14,586 bases of DNA from Mucidula mucida. Taxonomy: Eukaryota; Basidiomycota; Agaricomycetes; Agaricales; Physalacriaceae. The stretch is taken from positions 1 to 14,586 of the forward strand of contig JADNYV010000840.1 of the NCBI GenBank assembly GCA_015501055.1, in the 5' to 3' direction. The notes below the pieces were generated by a model that ran no database searches, was not told the origin of the DNA, and worked only from the letters and a program-made list of their open reading frames with translations. Below, piece by piece: positions 8,039 to 14,586 of the stretch. A program made the position numbers and the translations under genes. Positions within the stretch are counted from its first letter, which is position 1, and every line of letters begins with the position of its first letter.

Positions 8039-9535
8039 ATGGCCATACCCCTCGTGGATACCGCGTCGCCCATCGTCGAATTCAATGAAAAGGCGCCGCT
8101 AGTCAGTCTCGTAGAGACTAGCAGCATCAACCCCGTCGTCGAAAGCGCTGAATTCGCCTACAATGTGTGTCTCGTGTGCTCCTTTAACCTTAAATCCGAT
8201 TTCATCCCACGTCCGGCAGCGAACCAACCTAGTCCAGATCAGCTCTGATGGCGTTCAAAGGGCCGCCAAACATGTACGTGATGTAGCTGACGGGGATAGA
8301 TCGACGTCTTACTATCGTTCTGTAGATCCATGGCATGCTTCTAGCGGAATCGTATACCCCCCGGACTTGGCGAACACATCCACTTCACCTCATCCCGACT
8401 GAACCTCACCATCCTGATGACCCCTGGAATAGATCAGTCCTCAACTGGGTTTTCTTGATATCCGCGTTGAATTTTAGTTTTTGGTCTGAACGGGAAGGAT
8501 GCGATGATCGATATGGAGTTGAATGGCAGCGCTCTTGGACATCGCCGGAGCGTACGGTTCATACGGGGTATTGGAGTCTTGTGTCTGCTCTCAATAGAGG
8601 TTCGTTTTGTGTGGTTTTTTACTACGCCACGTGTACTCATGTGTCTTCTAGCGCTACAGGATGATGCTATTCCTATCACCGACCCTCAATTCTACGCTTC
8701 AGAGACGCTTTGTCCCGATTCTGTTATAGAAACAACTTTCCGTCCTGCCGCTCAGTGCGCTGAAGGCATTCCGCTTCTGAGGGAACGCATAGCGGTGATG
8801 CGTGAAGTGGGGGATGTTCTATGCAGGGTAAGCGTTTGAGTCAACGTTCGCAAATATATAATTCTCTGTCAGCACTTCAGTGGCTCTTTCCACGGTCTCC
8901 TCGAGGAGTTCCAACGTCGCCACAACGGCGATGGAACTGCGCTTGACCTCGTAGAGATGGTCATTGAGTATTTCCCTTCGTTTAGAGATGAACATGTAGT
9001 GGAGGGCAGAAAAGGTAACAACCTACGTTAACCCTTCCCTGGACCTTTCCTAATTTGAGCGCTGTTAGTTTGTATCTGGAAGCGCGCCCAAATTCTCGTC
9101 GCGGACACTTGGGCTGCCTTTTACCCCGCATCTCCTGACGATCCTCACCCTCTCTTCCCCGGCCCTCGTGGAGCGCAAATTCACCAGCTCACCATGTTTG
9201 CGGACTATCGCGTCCCTCAAATCCTACACCACCTGCAAATTCTGTCTTACCCGCCCTCTCTCGAGGATATGCTTCGAAAGGGTACGTACTTGCCCTCTGG
9301 TTGCATGGAGGAGCTTAGTCTGAGAGCTGCGAGCATCGTGGCTGTGGAACGCGTGCGCGATGCGATGATTGATATGAACTTGGAGGGAAGCCAGGGCGAA
9401 CGGGTGAGCAGTGTGGTTATCGACTTTTTCCTGTGGGACTTGGCGAAGCGTGTTGAGCGAGGAGAAGAAAAGCTGGAAGGTATCGAAACCAATGCAGTCG
9501 TTCCTGCTCACCGAACGAGGAGTATCTGGTATTGA
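8039..9535 (+). CDS. qng1: Queuosine 5'-phosphate N-glycosylase/hydrolase (queuosine salvage, DUF2419)
   Basis: Predicted to release queuine base from queuosine 5'-monophosphate so that it can be reused by the tRNA-guanine transglycosylase; family members are cytosolic single-domain enzymes. Six exons (8039-8164, 8220-8273, 8326-8599, 8652-8827, 8873-9014, 9069-9535) give 412 residues; introns are 55, 52, 52, 45 and 54 nt and all phases fit. The protein is all one domain with family marks in order: VLNWVFLISALNFSFWSE (about 98-115), TGYWSLVSALNRALQDDAI (140-158), ITDPQFY, FSGSFHGLLEEFQRR (exon 5 start), KRAQILVADTWAAF (262-275), MFADYRVPQILHHLQIL (300-316), EELSLRAASIVAVERV and VIDFFLWDLAKRVE near the end. 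The ATG has an A-rich context and is the first in frame. Length is within what I know for eukaryotic members. Nothing is missing or broken. Assignment rests on motif recognition, not a search. Confidence 0.92.
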
Positions 9536-9931
9536 GATATCCCTTTGGACAACGTTTAGATAATACCGGTTTATAGTTTTAGAGACTACGATTACGATAC
9601 ATGGTTCTTGATAATTATTACTACTACCTGCCTAGCTTATTGATTCTGTTTTGGATCCTTCATTTAGGAGTGTACCTTTTCTTTGAGAGCGCATTCGCAA
9701 CGAAACGTCGTGCTGTCGGCCGGACTCGAACCAGCCGCTCGATGCCAACTTGCTGTGAAGCGACTGGTGCCAAGTCTAGCTTTCGACCATCAGCATATAA
9801 AATTTTCTTGGAGGCGGCGTACAGGTTCATCGGCTTAGCTCCTCAAAAAGTACTTGTGACTCCAAAATGACTCGAGGACTAGGCGTCATGTGACCATATC
9901 TGATTGAACTTCCCGCCCTCCACGTCTCAGA
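9536..9931. other. Intergenic region upstream of the AIM9-like kinase
   Basis: A 396-bp gap between the Qng1 stop and the next ATG. An open frame at 9601-9870 starts with a hydrophobic stretch (YYYYLPSLLILFWILHLGVY) but then becomes nondescript, has no homology I recognise and overlaps a tRNA-like T-arm on the other strand, so I do not call it a gene. Confidence 0.45.
9719..9735 (-). other. tRNA-like T-arm with exact Pol III B box, probable tRNA relic
   Basis: On the minus strand, positions 9735-9719 read GCTGG-TTCGAGT-CCGGC: a five-pair T-stem with one G-U pair and a standard seven-base loop. The core GGTTCGAGTCC (9732-9722) matches the B-box consensus exactly. It is followed by GACAGCA, which pairs for five bases with TGCTG about 75 bases upstream, next to a degraded A box (TGGTCGAAAG). 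I cannot fold an anticodon arm or a proper D-arm, so this is not a working tRNA by eye. Confidence 0.3.
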
Positions 9932-11802
9932 ATGCTTTGTCTTCGAAGCGCGCGGTCCATCCCCAAATCACCCGCAGCTCCAGCGTGGCTTGCTCTGTGT
10001 CCTTCTATCTCTTCACCGTGTCCTGGCTCCATCGCCACCCCATCCCGTGCGCCACGTCGCGCGTTTTCTATCATGGCGCATGTTCCTAGCGACGACCACT
10101 TATGTCGATATACTACAGGACACTGGCTGCGAGTCTTATACATATTGTCCATGGCGCATGTGTCTAACCCCTAATCCAATTCAGTGTCAACAATGAGCTT
10201 CGCCACGCAGAGCGCAGGCGTGACTTTGATGTGTCTGGGCTAGCTAGACTTGCAGCAGAGTCTATCAATCGGAGTCCTAACGATATTATCCGCCTGGAAA
10301 AACTAGCCGAGGGTGGGTTCAACCGGACCTTCCTCATCACCATGCACGATGGCTTCCGAATGGTGGCGCGCATACCATACCCGGTTACGACTCCGAAGTA
10401 CTTCGCTGTAGCTAGTGAAGTGGCCACTCTAGCATTGCTCCGTTCCTCTGGCCTTCCTGTACCTGAAGTCTACGGGTACTCGCCCACGCCTGATAACGCA
10501 GCAAGGACGGAGTATATCTTCATGACGTTCGTTGAAGGCACCAACTTGGCCGCCATATGGTACGAATTAGAGGAAAAGGACATCATTTCTATTACATGTC
10601 AGATTGCTGAACTAGAGGCTAAGATGATGTCGATCCCTTTCCCGGCTGGCGGAAGCCTGTATTACCCTAAAGACTTGGCAAATGCCCCGCAGAGCGCATC
10701 AGGCATCACATTGGAGGATAAACGTTTTTGCGTAGGTCCCGATACACATCCAGATCTATGGTGTGGTAGGCGATCAGAACTCGACGTAAGTCGAGGACCT
10801 TGTAAACCGCATGCATTTCTGTTTATTGCGCTCTTCATCTGACCGATAGTCATAGACGGAAGTGCCGGAGCAGCACTCGAAAGTGGACCTCAAAAGGAAC
10901 TTGCTTTTTTAGAGAAGTTCGGTCGGCCACTGTTGCCGTTCCAGCGCGCAAGGAGGTATGTTTATCAGTACCGAGAGCAGCTGCCGTCGCATCAAATCGA
11001 GTACTTGCGCCTCTTTCTCGCTATCGCGCGATCAGTGATCCCCAAAGACCCGACCCTCGTTCGTTTCTGCATGCGCCATCCCGACCTCCAGCCAAGCAAC
11101 ATCATCGTGTCCTGGTCGCCCGACTCTAACTCTTATGTCGTTGGCGGTCTGATCGACTGGCAACACACCTCAGTCATGCCCTTGTTTCTCCAAGCTGGCA
11201 TACCCAACGAGTTGCATAACCACGATGATATTTTGTCGCAATTAATGGTGCCTCCTTCGCTACCGGACAACTTGGCCAACATGGACACCACCAAACAACG
11301 CATAGAGAGGGAACGCTACCGTCGCCGCCTCGTCCATTATCATTACGTTGATAACACAAGGAAGTACAACAAGCCTCATTCCGCGGCATTGAGGGACCCC
11401 GTAGACGTGCTCCGCCGCATGCTTTTCCACTACGCGCGTAGCCCGTGGCGGGGCGAATCTCTCGAATTGAAGCTTGCGCTGATACGAGCAATGGAGGCGT
11501 GGCAGACGCTTACTGGGGGGAGCTCGCCGTGTCCTATCGTGTTCGATCCTGACGATGTACGCGAGACGAGGGAGCAGGAGGCAGCAAAGGAAAAGTCGGA
11601 CGAGCTTATAGCGAAATGCCGAGCCGTGATTGGCGTCGGGCCCGCGGACTGGGTGCCCGCCCAGCACTACAAGGCTGCTTTGGCAATGAGCCAGCAGTTG
11701 AGGGCGGATACATTGGCAGCTGCCTCAGAATCGCCGGAGGAATTGGCTGAAATTGAGGCGCATTGGCCTTTTGACGATATGAATGAGGATGGCTACATGT
11801 AA
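9932..11802 (+). CDS. AIM9-like kinase-fold phosphotransferase (APH family), probably mitochondrial
   Basis: Three exons (9932-10128, 10185-10801, 10850-11802) give 588 residues. The first about 45 residues (MLCLRSARSIPKSP..., RAPRRAFS) are Arg/Ser/Pro-rich without acidic residues, as in a mitochondrial presequence; fungal AIM9 relatives are linked to mitochondria. DDHLCRYTTGHWL then opens the family domain. The kinase-like fold shows EGGFNRTF (108-115, phosphate loop), MVARIPYPV, EVATLALLRSSGLPVPEV, the catalytic loop RHPDLQPSN (H348, D350, N355) and LIDWQH (metal-binding D374). YRRRLVHYHYV and LTGGSSPCPIVFDPDDV near the C-terminus match basidiomycete members I recognise. The substrate is unknown. 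The first intron is odd: the best model uses a GC donor (GCGAGT, 10129-10184), giving WLVNNELRHAERRRDF. A GT donor three bases later only fits if splicing is to an AG after AACAATGAG, losing NNE. The second intron is 48 nt, GT-AG. Confidence 0.9.
10129..10184 (+). other. Probable GC-AG intron
   Basis: Cutting at CT|GCGAGT ... AATTCAG|TGTC gives a phase-correct junction encoding W-L-V-N-N-E, which matches the conserved W-L-x-N-E stretch of the family. The overlapping canonical donor GTCTTA with the same acceptor runs at once into a TGA. This is the only non-GT donor I need in the window. Confidence 0.55.
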
Positions 11803-11998
11803 TATCTCCACGTCATCGTTGTACTTAAGTATTAGTTCAGAATCTTGTGTATATGTTGTTCAATTGTAACTGGTCCTGAAGTCAGTCTGTTCTGCATTAC
11901 AAGTGCATAAACAGATACCTACGTCATAACGTCTACTTCTGCTTTTGACCATCACCTGGGATCGATACCTTACAGTTTCGAGAGCCTCGTTAAGCAAC
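11803..11998. other. Short intergenic region between kinase and WD40 gene
   Basis: A 196-bp AT-richer stretch with the 3' end of the kinase (GTGTATATGTTGTTC resembles fungal 3'-end efficiency elements) and the promoter of the WD40 gene. No TATA box is clear. Confidence 0.4.
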
Positions 11999-14227
11999 AT
12001 GTCGCGTCGGAGGCATGGTTCTACGATGGGCATAGCTGGGCCGTCTCGCAGTCGGCAACAAACTCTCGAGACGATGTTCAGACAGGGCTTTCAATATTCA
12101 AAGTATTCAAATCAGCACTCACCATTCAACTTACTAAATGCAAATCAGAAAACTTACTGCTCATACTTCTTGTGTGAATTCCATGACGTTTTCGGCTCAG
12201 GGAGCGCGGTATTTGGCCACAGGCGGTGATGGTGCGTCGCGTCTACCGGATCCAAGTCAAATGAATTCAACATCGAGACCAGACCTTGACGTTCACATAT
12301 GGGACTTTCACCAAGAGAATCTAACGAGACCGCTATACACATGTACAGGACCCCGCGTTAGTCAGTCTGTCAGTGTCTTTTTGCCCAATAGCTGATTATT
12401 ATGCTCACAGCGCAACATATTTACTCTTGCATTTTCCGCGACCAACAAATACCTCTTGGCGTTCGTTGATCCTTTCTTTATCGACATTGCTTAACCTTCC
12501 AGGCAGCGGCGGAACTGACAACACGATCCATAAATTTGACATTACATGTCTCAACTCGCCGCCAGATATGGCAGCTGGCGGACGGCCAGCGGATAGTTTG
12601 CGCAATGCAGTGAGTACAACGTCATGGTTGTAGCTTTACAATCTAAGTCGTCGTCGACAAGGACATTGTACGGAGCGTGTCGTGTCATCCTACCCAAGAC
12701 GAAGTGTTCCTTAGCGCGACGTATGCCTAAACTCAATCGCAATGCCGCATCAGTCTAAGATGATTGCAGTGACGACGGTCGTATTGTAGTACACGACCAA
12801 CGATCATGGAAAACTCTTCCTCGCGCCCAAGACACTATTGCGCTTGATTGCGAAGTCACAGATGTGAAATGGCACCCTACGCTGGAGCATCTCTTTGCAA
12901 CATCCGAATCAAATGGTACCGTATGTCTACGAGATACTCGGATGGCGTTTGGTCCGTCATCCAGGAGGACGCGTGAAGGCGTCGTTCAAACAGTAAACCG
13001 AATTTACTGCCTCTTCGACGATCTGCGTGAATTTACGTGTTTAGTATAGCACCAGGATCTCCAAAGGCTCATTAAGCTATCTCAGCAACCCCGAACCTAG
13101 TAGTCTTACCTTTGATCGTGATGGTAAGCCAGAGCGCAGTCCGACTCGACATAGTTTACTAAACGGATAACAGGCAAGAAGTTGGTTGTGACTATGCTTG
13201 TACGCCTATCGCTCAACTCCTTATTGTGCAGAAGGAAATAACTTCTCCATCAGAACCACAATCCGACGGTCTATTCTTTGAAGGATCCGAATCCCTTAGC
13301 CGTTTGCAGGGCGGCTAATTTGCCCAACGGAATACCAGTTCCAGAGGGTCAGCGCACATATTCCAATTCATGTACTATGAAAGTAAGCGCACATCTATAT
13401 GGTGTTGCTGTTGGTAATCCTAAGTCCTAGCACGGTTCTATCGGGGCACTGGGGCTTGATTCGGATGACTTTTACTGCGCAGGCTCTGACGATTTCTGTG
13501 CTTATATATGGAAGATACCACCGCTCTCCGAATTGTCAGAACAAAGGAAAGTTATCCCTTCGGACGAATGGTGTGTACACCCGGAATATGCGAATGAAAT
13601 TGGTGCGCTTTTCAATGGACATCGATGCTCTCAATACTTAACCTCTGTAGGATACACGGAGGGATTACTCACAGATCGATACCTACCTGTGTCACTCGAT
13701 ACACCGCTGGATCGGCTGACAGGTTAGTCCACCGGTACTCTTCCTTTCTTGACAGTCCAAAACTGACTCTACTATCCAGGCCACAAATCTATCATCAACA
13801 CGACCTTGGTGCATCCCTCCTTTCCATTCATACTCGCATGTGGCATCGAACAGCACATCTTCTTACACGCTTCCTCTCCGCACTTGCCCTTCTCCGAGCC
13901 GCTCGAGCAGACGCCCAAGGAAGTGCGGCGCATCGGGACTACGAGATATGATCCGTATAGTTTCAGCTCGACACCGAGGGATAGTGATGATGAGGCTATA
14001 GCGCTTTTTGACCAGTACGTCCTTTCCCGGTTTCATAGATGGGACGGACGTTGATGTTTGTGCACAGCATTATCACGCAGGAGGGCGAAGCTGACCCATT
14101 TCTGGTTCGAAAATATATACCGGATACGGAGGAGATTGGGCCCGAGGAAGATTCGGATGACGATTTGGACGAGGACGAGGATGAGGATGAGGATAATGAT
14201 GATGAAGGAGGAGCGGGTGTATGTTGA
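11999..14227 (+). CDS. WD40-repeat protein, DCAF5/8-like CUL4-DDB1 substrate-receptor candidate
   Basis: Fourteen exons (11999-12102, 12149-12231, 12283-12356, 12411-12460, 12507-12609, 12662-12720, 12770-12992, 13045-13123, 13174-13199, 13254-13382, 13431-13602, 13651-13722, 13780-14014, 14068-14227) give 522 residues. Blades show as LTAHTSCVNSMTFSAQGARY, VHIWDF (66-71), FTLAFSATNKYLLAGGTDN, VSCHPTQDEVFLSATDDG, VKWHPTLEHLFATSESNG, GALGLDSDDFYCAGSDDFC and LTGHKSIINTTLVHPSFPF. The DxR pattern of DDB1-binding WDxR boxes occurs twice, VVHDQR (164-169) and CLRDTR (210-215), which suggests a CRL4 ligase receptor; this is inference. The C-terminus (about 485-516) is almost all Asp/Glu. Key family phrases PTVYSLKDPNPLAV and GQRTYSNSCTMKHG support the joins. 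Least certain is the exon 5/6 junction (GTGAGT at 12610 to GACAAG at 12661), where another AG could be used. The initiator AACATGT has an A at -3. Confidence 0.85.
14163..14213 (+). repeat. GAN-type trinucleotide repeat coding the acidic tail
   Basis: Mostly GAG/GAT/GAC codons in a row encode an Asp/Glu run at the end of the WD40 protein. Such repeats vary in length between strains by slippage, so tail length may be polymorphic. Confidence 0.7.
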
Positions 14228-14515
14228 AGAGGGAATTGCATTGATGTTGTTGATAACCCGAGCTAAATGTACATTTATTTATCTGCCGCAGAGTCATAGG
14301 TGACCGACATCGTCCTTGACGGGCCCAGTCTTTCCTCGCCTGCGTTTTGTGTCGATCGTAAACTCTTGGTCGCCTCTCTGAGCACTACCTTCTCGTTCAA
14401 AAACGCCATACAACTTTACTGACTTATTGCAGCCTTTGTGTATGGCACTTGATACTAGACACTAATCATACACGGCGAACTCTCAACGGCATACAATCCT
14501 TTGGCCCTACAAAGA
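14228..14515. other. 3' region after the WD40 gene, no gene seen
   Basis: The 3' untranslated end of the WD40 gene should lie here (ACATTTATTTATCTG at about 14270-14284 is AT-rich). No open frame with recognisable content on either strand. Confidence 0.45.
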
Positions 14516-14586
14516 ATGGATCAGCTAAGCACAACGACTATAGTCAAACGCACGCATCGAAGCCGCAGAAACCGGATAGCAACCTG
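14516..14586 (+). CDS. Possible start of a further gene, cut by the window edge
   Basis: ATG at 14516 in good context (A at -3, G at +4) opens a frame that stays open to the end of the window and encodes a basic, Thr/Arg-rich start (MDQLSTTTIVKRTHRSRRNR). Only 23 codons are visible, so this may be chance. Confidence 0.2.
   Translation, partial: MDQLSTTTIVKRTHRSRRNRIAT

Noticed and set aside
9700..9805. Functional tRNA gene on the minus strand
   Set aside because: T-arm and B box are perfect, but the D-arm lacks its GG, the acceptor stem has a mismatch and no five-pair anticodon stem with a seven-base loop can be drawn, even allowing an intron.
9601..9870. 89-codon frame with a hydrophobic start
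   Set aside because: No family resemblance, no introns or promoter, and it overlaps the tRNA-like T-arm on the other strand. Hydrophobic runs can arise by chance in T-rich DNA.
11260..11667. 135-codon minus-strand frame (and the overlapping 105-codon one)
   Set aside because: It is antisense to the kinase exon with HPDLQPSN; composition is Arg/Leu-rich as expected of a shadow frame in GC-richer coding DNA.
14039..14303. Overlapping acidic, Arg- or Ser-rich frames near the WD40 3' end
   Set aside because: These are alternative-frame readings of the GAN repeat that encodes the acidic tail.
1..14586. Mobile element, CRISPR array or bacterial operon
   Set aside because: No terminal inverted repeats, reverse transcriptase or transposase motifs, spaced repeats or Shine-Dalgarno-linked genes are visible; the dense GT-AG introns show a eukaryotic nuclear locus.

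Overview
The window looks like nuclear DNA of a filamentous basidiomycete, most likely an Agaricomycete. Coding sequence is cut by very short introns (about 41-62 nt, almost all GT-AG with CTNAY-like branch sites), exons are as small as 23-28 nt, and there are no bacterial-type ribosome sites or operons. Several proteins are of types I associate with mushrooms: a 7-transmembrane orphan protein, an AIM9-like aminoglycoside-phosphotransferase-fold kinase, and an F-box protein with a C-terminal Cys/His cluster. The species cannot be told from the sequence alone.

Layout: (1) 1-1442 holds a decayed ankyrin-repeat gene (about 290-930, frame changes between recognisable repeat pieces), a GTT microsatellite, a perfect hairpin, a TATA box and a short hydrophobic ORF. 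(2) 1443-2727 (+) is a six-exon 7-TM membrane protein. (3) 3001-5108 (-) is a complete 12-exon Ubp8/USP22-type deubiquitinase (ZnF-UBP plus USP domain), convergent with gene 2. (4) 5109-5916 is mostly non-coding, with one doubtful two-exon peptide. (5) 5917-7605 (-) is a six-exon F-box protein ending in a zinc-binding Cys/His tail. (6) 7606-8038 is a divergent promoter region with an exact Gcn4/AP-1 site. (7) 8039-9535 (+) is a six-exon queuosine-salvage N-glycosylase (Qng1, DUF2419). (8) 9932-11802 (+) is a three-exon AIM9-like kinase with a likely mitochondrial presequence and a probable GC-AG intron. (9) 11999-14227 (+) is a 14-exon WD40 protein resembling CUL4-DDB1 substrate receptors (DCAF5/8 type), with an acidic tail. 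(10) The last 360 bp has at most the start of another gene.

I rebuilt the spliced models by hand. All six have intact reading frames, with phases matching at every junction, and key residues are retained wherever I could judge them, so these look like working genes. Three of the six (deubiquitinase, F-box protein, DCAF-like WD40) belong to ubiquitin pathways: SAGA-type histone deubiquitination, SCF ligases and CRL4 ligases. Qng1 recycles queuine for tRNA modification. Whether the neighbours cooperate is not shown by the sequence; gene order in fungi often carries no functional meaning. I found no mobile element, CRISPR array, rRNA or convincing tRNA. The most unusual points are the Cys/His cluster resembling a PAR-binding zinc finger on an F-box protein, the GC-AG intron, and the decayed ankyrin gene.
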